Source of the DNA: Pirellulales bacterium
GTDB lineage: Bacteria; Planctomycetota; Planctomycetia; Pirellulales; Thermoguttaceae
Length of the DNA: 6,319 nt
NCBI GenBank assembly: GCA_030642635.1
Contig: DAOWNK010000191.1
Span: forward strand, 1-6,319
Direction: 5' to 3'
The notes beneath the pieces were generated by a model that saw only the letters and a program-made list of their open reading frames with translations, had not been told where the DNA came from and did no database searches. Shown here piece after piece: positions 1-5,413 of this stretch. Position numbers and translations under genes: made by a program. Each line of letters opens with the position of its first letter. Positions within the stretch are counted from its first letter, which is position 1.

Positions 1-35
1 ATTGGGGATTGGGGATTGGGGATTGGGGATTGGGG
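1..35. repeat. Perfect heptanucleotide tandem array (5 x attgggg)
   Basis: Five identical, uninterrupted copies of the 7-nt unit attgggg, beginning at the first base of the window, so the array probably continues to the left. Five runs of four G separated by 3-nt ATT spacers (4-7, 11-14, 18-21, 25-28, 32-35) fit the consensus for an intramolecular G-quadruplex on the + strand. The 7-nt period is the same as in the arrays at 779-848, 883-945 and 6248-6319, although the unit sequence differs. Whether a quadruplex forms in the cell is inference. Confidence 0.95.
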
Positions 36-49
36 TGGCCGGGGCAAAG

Positions 50-87
50 CGAAGCGGTGTCCCTGAACTGCTGGGGCATCGCCTTCG
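50..87. repeat. Long imperfect hairpin upstream of the first gene
   Basis: Bases 50-54 (cgaag) pair with 83-87 (cttcg). After one bulged C at 82, bases 55-63 pair with 73-81, including two G-T wobbles, leaving a 9-nt loop at 64-72. That is 14 pairs in total. The element lies between the heptamer array and the 133 start. It resembles the REP-like hairpins elsewhere in the window but has no recognisable sequence match to them. It could instead be part of an mRNA leader. I see no convincing promoter or coding region in 36-132. Confidence 0.5.
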
Positions 88-132
88 GCTCTGTCGCCAG
101 CCACTCGGCGTATTGTTGAATAACTCGATCTT

Positions 133-777
133 ATGCAAGAACAACACGTACGATATCGCGCACTAAGCCGAGCGGCTGTAATAAGCCTGGTTTGCGGGTT
201 GGCTTCGTTCTTGACGGTTGTTAATTGGTTTTTTGCACTGGCGCCGATCGTGGGGATCGTCTCGGGCGCCATGGCCGTGCGGCGGATTCGCCGTGCGCCG
301 AACGAGCTGACCGGCATGTCGATGGCCAGGGCCGGCGTGTGGCTGTCGGTGATTTTTTGGACGCTCGGCTACGGCGTGCTCATCTTCGCCAGAGTGAAAG
401 AGGTCCCTTACGGCTACAAGCGTATCACATACGAGATGCTCCAGCCCGACCCGAACGTCGCCGGCGAGCGGGTTCCACCGGCGGTTTACGACTTGCAACC
501 GACCGTGAACCAGGACAAAAAAGTGTTCATCACCGGCTATATTTCTCCGACTCGTCAGCAAGTCGGCCTAAAGGGGTTTATCCTTTGCCCGGCGTTGGCA
601 AACTGTCCGTTCTGCAACCCAAAACTCAAGCCGACCGAGATGATCCGCATTACGCTCTCCGGCGACCTGACGACCGATTACACTACCCATCTTATCCGCC
701 TTGGCGGGCGATTTCGTGTAGACCCGAACGCACCCGGCGGAGTGCCGTATCACATCGAGGCGGATTATTTGAGGTAA
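133..777 (+). CDS. Membrane-anchored DUF4190-like / DUF3299-like protein
   Basis: A 214-residue protein with two parts. Residues 14-30, 33-48 and 67-86 are hydrophobic. The stretch from SLVCGLASF through the arginine-rich AVRRIRRA loop to TGMSMARAGVW has the pattern of DUF4190-type membrane domains. The basic N-terminus and basic loop at 49-56 should stay in the cytoplasm, which puts everything after residue 87 outside. Residues 129-213 (VFITGYISPT, GFILCPA, CPFCNP, then PYHIEADYLR at the end) resemble the DUF3299 group of predicted periplasmic proteins, with cysteines at 152, 158 and 161. The CPFC pair could bind a metal or form a disulfide; neither is shown. The ATG at 133 is chosen because it directly precedes the basic and hydrophobic N-terminus. 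No Shine-Dalgarno sequence is visible. The cellular role is unknown. Confidence in the gene is high, in the family names moderate. Confidence 0.88.
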   Translation: MQEQHVRYRALSRAAVISLVCGLASFLTVVNWFFALAPIVGIVSGAMAVRRIRRAPNELTGMSMARAGVWLSVIFWTLGYGVLIFARVKEVPYGYKRITYEMLQPDPNVAGERVPPAVYDLQPTVNQDKKVFITGYISPTRQQVGLKGFILCPALANCPFCNPKLKPTEMIRITLSGDLTTDYTTHLIRLGGRFRVDPNAPGGVPYHIEADYLR

Positions 778-778
778 G

Positions 779-848
779 AGCTATCAGCTTTCAGCTATCG
801 GTGGTCAGTGGTCAGTTTTCGCCCTTCGCCCTTCGCCCTTCCCCATTC
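779..848. repeat. Phase-coherent heptamer array, mosaic units
   Basis: Ten consecutive 7-nt units begin two bases after the preceding stop codon. Every unit ends in TC, and the 7-nt register is never broken, although the unit changes along the array: agctatc-type (779-799), ggtggtc/agtggtc-type (800-813), agttttc (814-820), three perfect gcccttc copies (821-841) and cccattc (842-848). C-runs at 822-824, 829-831, 836-838 and 841-844 give a G-quadruplex consensus on the minus strand. The gradual change of unit with conserved period suggests a tandem array that diversified without slipping out of phase. Cyanobacterial heptanucleotide STRR repeats are the closest known analogue. Confidence 0.85.
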
Positions 849-851
849 CAT

Positions 852-873
852 CCCCCGGACCGCAGTCCGGGGG
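852..873 (+). terminator. GC-rich perfect hairpin, possible weak terminator
   Basis: A 9-bp perfect stem (cccccggac at 852-860 with gtccggggg at 865-873) closed by the tetraloop cgca. It lies 75 nt after the stop of the first gene and is followed by cgttttg, so only four consecutive T follow. The short T-run makes efficient intrinsic termination doubtful. Its place between two heptamer arrays fits a REP-like repeat equally well. Confidence 0.4.
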
Positions 874-882
874 CGTTTTGAA

Positions 883-945
883 AGCTGACTGCTGATAGCT
901 GACTGTTGATAGCTCTTCTCCCTTCTCCCTTCCCCCTTCGCCCTT
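883..945. repeat. Second phase-coherent heptamer array, upstream of ricT
   Basis: Nine 7-nt units in one unbroken register. Units of types agctgac, tgctgat, agctgac and tgttgat (883-910, effectively two copies of a 14-mer) are followed by agctctt and then pyrimidine units ending in CTT (918-945, ctccctt twice, then ccccctt and cgccctt). The first part contains gatagct, the reverse complement of the agctatc unit in 779-848. The second part resembles the gcccttc units there in the same orientation. C-runs from 920 to 949 again match a minus-strand G-quadruplex consensus. The array ends 20 nt before the ricT start, so it must lie in or next to that gene's promoter or leader. Confidence 0.82.
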
Positions 946-965
946 CCCCAGATATACTGTATCGC

Positions 966-1673
966 ATGTCTGACTATGTTGTTCGATACGGTTCGATGCG
1001 GTTCCTTGGGGTCTTTACGGCCGAAGGCGGTCTGGAGTATCGCCGTGGAGATAAGGTCATCGCCCGAACCGACCGTGGGCTGGAAGCCGGCGAGGTGCTG
1101 TGCGAAGCCGACCGGTACGCCGTCTCGTACCTGACCGAGCCGACCGAGGGTCAAATACTCCGCAAGATGACCCGGGACGATTCACGCGAGCTTGCGCAGA
1201 TTAAGGACCGGACACACGAGGAGATCAAAACATGCCGGCAATACGTCGAGCGGCTGGGGTTGCAAATGACGCTGATCGACATGGATCACATTTTCGGCGG
1301 CGAGCGGATCGTCGTTTATTATCTATCCGAAAGCCGGGTAGATTTCCGCGAGTTGGTCCGGCAACTCGCCAGTGAGTTCCAGACCAGGATCGAGATGCGG
1401 CAGATCGGGGTCCGCGACGAAGCCAAGCTGCTGGCCGATTACGGCGATTGCGGCAACCCTGTCTGCTGCAACACCCACCTGATACAAATGCCGCCGGTCT
1501 CTATGAAGATGGCCAAGCTGCAAAAGGCCACGCTCGATCCGACGAAAATCTCCGGCCGGTGCGGACGGCTGAAGTGCTGCCTTCGGTACGAGTACGAAAC
1601 CTACGAACAAGACGCTGAATTCCAATCTCAAACGCCATACCAAAATGACCGATCCTTCACACCCGATCTCTGA
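966..1673 (+). CDS. ricT: PSP1-domain protein, RicT (YaaT) family
   Basis: A 235-residue protein covering the PSP1 family from MSDYVVRYGSMRFLGVF onward. The C-terminal signature is clear: DCGNPVCC (161-168), PVSMKMAKLQKATLDPTKISG (177-197, key residues K181, K184, N/T-P-T-K-I-S-G) and RCGRLKCC (198-205). The six cysteines at 162, 167, 168, 199, 204 and 205 form two matching C-x4-CC motifs. In Bacillus subtilis, RicT joins RicA and RicF in a complex that carries Fe-S clusters and steers RNase Y-dependent mRNA maturation; no RicA or RicF gene is in this window, so that role is not established here. The frame is open back to an ATG at 906, but 906-965 is repeat DNA and the PSP1 domain begins at the 966 ATG. 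No Shine-Dalgarno sequence is visible. The gene overlaps the next by 29 nt and has a short acidic, polar tail after residue 212. Confidence 0.93.
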   Translation: MSDYVVRYGSMRFLGVFTAEGGLEYRRGDKVIARTDRGLEAGEVLCEADRYAVSYLTEPTEGQILRKMTRDDSRELAQIKDRTHEEIKTCRQYVERLGLQMTLIDMDHIFGGERIVVYYLSESRVDFRELVRQLASEFQTRIEMRQIGVRDEAKLLADYGDCGNPVCCNTHLIQMPPVSMKMAKLQKATLDPTKISGRCGRLKCCLRYEYETYEQDAEFQSQTPYQNDRSFTPDL

Positions 1674-2082
1674 GTTGCTCCGACAGGATGACCGATATCC
1701 GTTCGAGGCTTACGTGTTTGTCTTCGATGCACTCCGCTTTGCACAGGAAGTGATCGAGATGGGCGCCCAGCGCGCCGGCGAGCCGTTTCAGGAAACCGAG
1801 GAGGAGGAAGAACACACCGCCGAGCAACACATCTCCGGGCAGGAACTCTGCGAGGCCGCACGGCTGTTCGCGCTCAGTCAGTACGGCTACATGGCAAAGA
1901 CCGTGTTGGGAAATTGGGGAATACATAAAACCGGCGACTTCGGCGAGATCGTCTTTAACCTGATCCGCATCGGCCAGATGCGCAAAACCTCGCACGACCG
2001 GCGCGAAGATTTCAACGACGTTTACGACTTCGACGTCGCGTTCCGACAGGATTTCAAAATCACTCTGCCGAGTGAAGATTAA
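1645..2082 (+). CDS. Minf_1886-like conserved protein of unknown function
   Basis: A 145-residue soluble protein that I recognise as resembling the family named after Minf_1886, found mainly in Planctomycetes and Verrucomicrobia. Visible family-type features are the N-terminal DPSHPISELLRQDDRYP with EAYVFVFDAL (residues 3-30), an acidic run of glutamates at 52-56, then HISGQELCEAARLFALSQYG (62-81), WGIHKTGDFGEIVFNLI (91-107) and DFNDVYDFDVAF (122-133). No catalytic motif, signal peptide or membrane segment is evident. The ATG at 1645 is chosen because the family N-terminus begins there. It lies inside the end of ricT, 26 nt before the first base of its stop codon, so translation is probably coupled. 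The stop is followed 14 nt later by the next start. The function is unknown; the coupling suggests co-expression with ricT. Confidence 0.9.
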   Translation: MTDPSHPISELLRQDDRYPFEAYVFVFDALRFAQEVIEMGAQRAGEPFQETEEEEEHTAEQHISGQELCEAARLFALSQYGYMAKTVLGNWGIHKTGDFGEIVFNLIRIGQMRKTSHDRREDFNDVYDFDVAFRQDFKITLPSED

Positions 2083-2083
2083 A

Positions 2084-2088
2084 CGGAG
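2084..2088 (+). promoter_or_regulatory. Shine-Dalgarno sequence for the GTG start at 2097
   Basis: The sequence cggag ends 8 nt before a GTG codon. It is the only good Shine-Dalgarno match before any start in this window, and it decides the start of the 990-residue protein. The GTG is also the first possible start after the Minf_1886-like gene ends. Confidence 0.75.
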
Positions 2089-2096
2089 ACATCCCG

Positions 2097-5069
2097 GTGA
2101 CCGGTTACATTGCCTTGGCACTGCTTGTGTCATTCCAAGCCGGGTGGATGGACTGCGACGCCGTGCGCAACGACGCACGGCTGGCCGACGTCTGCTTCGT
2201 CGACCTGCAGCACGGCTGGGCCGTCGGCGACCGTGGGACCGTATGGTGCACCGACGACGGCGGCCGACGCTGGCGCTTGCAACGCTCAGGGGTCACCTGC
2301 CCGCTGGAGTCGGTCTGTTTCATCGACGAGCGGACCGGTTGGGCCGCCGGCGGGTTCTCGCACCCATACACTCACTCCAGCTCCGGCGTGCTGCTGCGGA
2401 CCGACGACGGCGGCCGGCACTGGCGCCGCGACCGAAACACGCTGCTGCCGGCGCTTAAGCAGATCGGGATGCTCGACGCCAAGCACGGCTGGGCGGTCGG
2501 ATGCCCGTCGGCAATGTATCCGACCGGGGTGTTCACCACCGGCGACGGCGGCCGAAGCTGGCAACCGCTGGCCGGCGAGAAAATGATCGCATGGCTGGCC
2601 GGGGATTTTCTAGACACATACACCGGTGCACTGGCCGGACGCGACGGTGCGGTCGCCATGGTCCAGCGCGGTGGGGTCCGGCCGACGCGCATCGAAGGTT
2701 TTGGACTGAGGAACCTTACGTGCCTGAAGCTGATCGCACCGGTATACGGATGGCTGATCGGCGACGGCGGGCTGATAATGACTACCGCCGACCTGGGTGC
2801 AAGCTGGCAGACTCCGCGGGGCGAACTGCCCGACGGCATGGCTCGGCACTTCGACTTCGCCGCGATGGCCGTACTCGGGCCGAATTGCTGGGTCGCCGGC
2901 GTGCCCGGCTCCAGGGTGTTTCATACCGCCGACGCCGGCCGGACCTGGACCGCCACGGCCACCGGTACGAACGTGCCGCTGTACGCCATGACGTTCGTCG
3001 ATCAACGTCACGGCTGGGCAGTCGGGGCGCTTGGCGCCATCATCACCACCGACGACGGCGGGCAGACCTGGCAACTCCAACGCTCGGGCGGCCGGCGCGC
3101 CGCGCTGATGGGCATATTCGGCGAACCGACCGACGTGCCGCTGGAGCTGTTCGCACATCTTTCCGGCAACGAAGGATACTTAGGCGTAGTAGAGGTGCTA
3201 GGCCGACACGATCCCAAAACTACACCGGCCGGCCGCTCGCCAACTGACGATCGCCTGCACGAGGCCGTCGTCGCCGTCGGCGCCAGCGACACGCACGCTG
3301 CATGGCGATTTCCATTGCACCAGGCCGGACTTGGGTTGGGCGCCGAGCAAATCGTTGAACTGTGGGATCGTGCGAACGACGCCCGGGGACTCGACCAGTT
3401 GCACCGACACCTGGTCCGGCAGATTCGGCTATGGCGGCCGGACGTGATCGTCACGCACGACGCCAGTCCTCGCGGCGCCGACCCGCTCGGGCACGTCGTC
3501 AACCAGGTGGTGCTCCGGGCGATCGACGATTCGGCGGACGCCACCTGTCTGCCGGGCCAGATTACCCACGCCGGCCTGGAGCCATGGCAGGTGAAAAAAG
3601 TCTATGCGACATTGCCTCCACCACAGCGCGGGCCGACCGAATTGACCACGGCCAAGCTGGCCGCACGGCTGGGTTGCTCGCTGGCCGATCTGGCCGCCGG
3701 GCCGCGCGGACTGCTGGAGGATCGGTTCACTGTCGTGCCGCGCTGGCTCGGGTTCCGATTGCTGGTGAACCGGTTGCCGCAGGATCGCGGCCGGCGCAAC
3801 TTTTTCGCCGGCATCATACTTCACCCCGGCGGAGAAGCCAGACGCCGACTGCTGGAGCCGCCGGCCGATGGGCTGGACCGCCTGCGGCGCACCGCCCAGT
3901 TGCGGCGGAACATGCAGGCAATCCTAAAAGAAGCCGAAAAGGACCCCGCGGCCGGCGCGAAGCTGCTGGCACAGGCCGATACGATCACACGCGGACTCGG
4001 CCCCGACAGCGCCGGGCGGTTGCTCTACCAGCTTGCCCGGCAGTACCATAACGCCGGCCGCTGGCCGCTGGCCGCCGAGTTGTTCGAGTTGCTCCCCGAT
4101 CGGTATCCCGATCATCCGCTGGCGCGCCCCGCCCTGCTCTGGCTGGTGCAATACTACGCCGGCGGCGAGTCGGCATGGCGAATCCAAGGCGCACAGCGAT
4201 ACGTTGTCGGGCAGACTTCGGCGATGTCGATCGACATGTCGCGTGTGGAAGACCGTGCGGGCCGAGCGGCGCAGTTCGCCAAGCAGATCGAGCAGACCCG
4301 GCCCGAGTTGTTCGCCGAGCCGGTCTTGCGGTTCCCGTTGGCCGTGGCGCATCGCCGGCAGGGGTTCCCACACCAGGCCGAACGGTTCTATTTGGCAAAA
4401 AGCCGCAGCACTACTCGCGACACATGGTGGGCGTGTGCCCGGGGTGAACAGTGGCTGGCCGAGCCGCGCGGCATACCGCCAAAGCCGATCTTGCCGTGTG
4501 TGTCCTCCGGAGCGAAACCGCGACTGGATGGAAAACTCGACGACGAACTTTGGCGGCGGGCAAAACCTGCCGTGTTGAAAAACGTCGGGTACGACGACAA
4601 CAGTAAATGTCCCGGCCTGGTAATGCTCGCCTACGACGCCGAGTTTTTGTACATCGCAGTAAACTGCCGTTGTGCGGAAGGAGTGAAGTACGAATCGACC
4701 GACGGACCAAGGCCGCGAGATGCAGACCTATCGGCACACGACCGCATAGACGTGTTCCTCGACCTGGACCGCGACTTCGTTACGTACTATCGTCTGACAA
4801 TCGACCATCGCGGCTGGACCGGCGAGGACTGCTGGGGCGACAAGACCTGGAACCCCACATGGTTCGTCGCCGCAGCGAGTGCCGAGGGCCGATGGACCGC
4901 CGAGGCCGCCGTGCCGCTGGAACAGCTCACCGGCCGCCGCCCCGACGTGCGCACGGTTTGGGCCGTCGGCATCCATCGGACCATACCGGGCGTCGGACTG
5001 CAAAGCTGGAGCACACCTGCATCAACGTCTGTAATGGGCAAAGGGTTCGGGTATCTTATCTTCGAGTGA
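2097..5069 (+). CDS. Exported YCF48 propeller / LmbE-like / CBM9-like protein
   Basis: A 990-residue protein, probably secreted. Residues 5-15 are hydrophobic and could be a signal peptide cut after FQA15, although the n-region has no basic residue. Residues 31-335 carry YCF48/BNR-type repeats: GWAVG-like motifs near 41, 82, 131, 219, 265 and 306, and Asp-box motifs (T-x-D-x-G-x-x-W) at 52, 102, 148, 230, 277 and 318. With a degenerate segment at 161-206 this could make a seven-bladed propeller. Residues 345-510 resemble PIG-L/LmbE deacetylases (FAHLSGNEGYLG, RLHEAVVAVGASD, WRPDVIVTHDA, then H466), but the AHPDDE and HPDH metal motifs are altered. Residues 590-790 are helical, with TPR-like stretches (643-671, 748-766). 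Residues 800-990 are CBM9-like (RLDGKLDDELW at 809-819, FLYIAVNCR, DRIDVFLDLD). GTG start chosen by its Shine-Dalgarno. Overall role unknown; binding or remodelling of an extracellular glycan is inference. Confidence 0.92.
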   Translation: MTGYIALALLVSFQAGWMDCDAVRNDARLADVCFVDLQHGWAVGDRGTVWCTDDGGRRWRLQRSGVTCPLESVCFIDERTGWAAGGFSHPYTHSSSGVLLRTDDGGRHWRRDRNTLLPALKQIGMLDAKHGWAVGCPSAMYPTGVFTTGDGGRSWQPLAGEKMIAWLAGDFLDTYTGALAGRDGAVAMVQRGGVRPTRIEGFGLRNLTCLKLIAPVYGWLIGDGGLIMTTADLGASWQTPRGELPDGMARHFDFAAMAVLGPNCWVAGVPGSRVFHTADAGRTWTATATGTNVPLYAMTFVDQRHGWAVGALGAIITTDDGGQTWQLQRSGGRRAALMGIFGEPTDVPLELFAHLSGNEGYLGVVEVLGRHDPKTTPAGRSPTDDRLHEAVVAVGASDTHAAWRFPLHQAGLGLGAEQIVELWDRANDARGLDQLHRHLVRQIRLWRPDVIVTHDASPRGADPLGHVVNQVVLRAIDDSADATCLPGQITHAGLEPWQVKKVYATLPPPQRGPTELTTAKLAARLGCSLADLAAGPRGLLEDRFTVVPRWLGFRLLVNRLPQDRGRRNFFAGIILHPGGEARRRLLEPPADGLDRLRRTAQLRRNMQAILKEAEKDPAAGAKLLAQADTITRGLGPDSAGRLLYQLARQYHNAGRWPLAAELFELLPDRYPDHPLARPALLWLVQYYAGGESAWRIQGAQRYVVGQTSAMSIDMSRVEDRAGRAAQFAKQIEQTRPELFAEPVLRFPLAVAHRRQGFPHQAERFYLAKSRSTTRDTWWACARGEQWLAEPRGIPPKPILPCVSSGAKPRLDGKLDDELWRRAKPAVLKNVGYDDNSKCPGLVMLAYDAEFLYIAVNCRCAEGVKYESTDGPRPRDADLSAHDRIDVFLDLDRDFVTYYRLTIDHRGWTGEDCWGDKTWNPTWFVAAASAEGRWTAEAAVPLEQLTGRRPDVRTVWAVGIHRTIPGVGLQSWSTPASTSVMGKGFGYLIFE

Positions 5070-5094
5070 ATATGTTGCACCGGTCGAACGCAGC

Positions 5095-5114
5095 ATGTTG
5101 CTTTTAGGCAACAT
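5095..5114 (+). terminator. Small hairpin after the 990-residue gene
   Basis: A 7-bp perfect stem (atgttgc at 5095-5101 with gcaacat at 5108-5114) around the loop ttttag, 26 nt after the stop codon. A further direct copy of atgttgc stands at 5072-5078, right behind the stop. No T-tract follows the stem, so it is not a classic intrinsic terminator; its position is the main argument. It might be a repeat remnant. Confidence 0.3.
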
Positions 5115-5242
5115 CGGCCACGTGAACACGACCCGACGCCTGCCCGGTCGATTTGCTGTAAGTTATTGTCGGGTAACCTCTTACGTCGATTGTCGCCGGT
5201 CTTACCAAAGGCGGCGGCGCTTCGGCACCCGGTTTGCTCTGT
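5115..5242. other. Gene-free spacer without recognisable features
   Basis: This is part of the 344-nt gap between the stop at 5069 and the ATG at 5414. I find no open reading frame with coding character, no clear promoter hexamers and no strong hairpin here. The rest of the gap is taken up by the hairpins at 5243-5370 and a degenerate heptamer stretch. A promoter for the last gene would be expected somewhere in this gap, but I cannot place it. Confidence 0.5.
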
Positions 5243-5326
5243 TATTTAGCCCCGGGTGAATACACCCGGGGCTAGCGTGAAACACTTACCAGATTTGCCC
5301 GCCGTGTATTCACGGCGGGCTAAATA
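5243..5326. repeat. Head-to-head pair of REP-like hairpins (BIME-like)
   Basis: Two hairpins share a design in opposite orientation. The first has a 12-bp stem (5247-5258 with 5263-5274) and loop aata. The second has a 10-bp stem (5297-5306 with 5311-5320) and loop tatt, the reverse complement of aata. Read on opposite strands, both begin TATTTAGCCC and have the core GTG-AATA-CAC. Their stem arms, gccccgggtg and gcccgccgtg, differ at three adjacent positions, and the opposite arms change to match, so pairing is kept. The outer ends (5243-5252 and 5317-5326) are perfect 10-nt inverted repeats. The 22-nt spacer between the stems has no visible structure. This organisation resembles bacterial interspersed mosaic elements built from inverted REP units. 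Confidence 0.88.
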
Positions 5327-5336
5327 CAACTGCCCC

Positions 5337-5370
5337 CCGGAAGAGCCTTGGTCCCCTCAGGCTCTCCCGG
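5337..5370. repeat. Third hairpin before the last gene
   Basis: An 11-bp stem with one mismatch: ccgg (5337-5340) pairs with ccgg (5367-5370), position 5341/5366 is mismatched, and agagcct (5342-5348) pairs with aggctct (5359-5365). The loop is the 10-nt stretch 5349-5358. It lies 44 nt before the ATG of the last gene and so could be in its mRNA leader. It shares no sequence with the hairpin pair just upstream, and no T-tract follows. Confidence 0.55.
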
Positions 5371-5383
5371 CTGGCGGTTTGTC

Positions 5384-5411
5384 ACTGACCACCGATTACT
5401 TACTCACTACA
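5384..5411. repeat. Degenerate heptamer stretch at the start of the last gene
   Basis: Units actgacc, accgatt, acttact and a decayed fourth copy keep a 7-nt period, with A at position 5 in all four and AC at positions 1-2 in three. It stops two bases before the ATG at 5414. The stretch is short and divergent, so on its own it would not be convincing; it is listed because the same period recurs in four stronger arrays here. Confidence 0.4.
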
Positions 5412-5413
5412 CC

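Noticed and set aside
225..881. A second + strand frame overlapping the first gene, 218 codons
   Set aside because: Its translation is arginine-rich low-complexity sequence and it ends in repeat DNA; the frame at 133-777 has membrane segments and domain motifs.
779..945. CRISPR or direct-repeat array with spacers
   Set aside because: The 7-nt units are contiguous with no spacers, so it is a tandem array.
953..958. A -10 promoter box (tatact) for ricT
   Set aside because: It is only 7 nt before the ATG, no convincing -35 box stands upstream in the repeat array, and one hexamer match is not enough.
906..965. N-terminal extension of the RicT frame to an ATG at 906
   Set aside because: These 60 nt are heptamer repeat DNA and encode a low-complexity, proline- and leucine-rich stretch; the PSP1 domain begins exactly at the ATG at 966.
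2372..3544. Long minus-strand open frames opposite the large gene (for example 2372-2839, 2610-3158, 3008-3544)
   Set aside because: They lie wholly within a well-supported + strand protein with domain motifs, encode arginine- and proline-rich sequence, and are typical shadows in high-GC DNA.
5243..5326. CRISPR array
   Set aside because: There are only two copies, in opposite orientation, with a single 22-nt gap and no cas genes; this is an inverted hairpin pair.
5348..5413. Extension of the last gene to a TTG at 5348
   Set aside because: The start would lie inside a hairpin stem, and the segment is repeat-like; the ATG at 5414 begins the regular helical protein.
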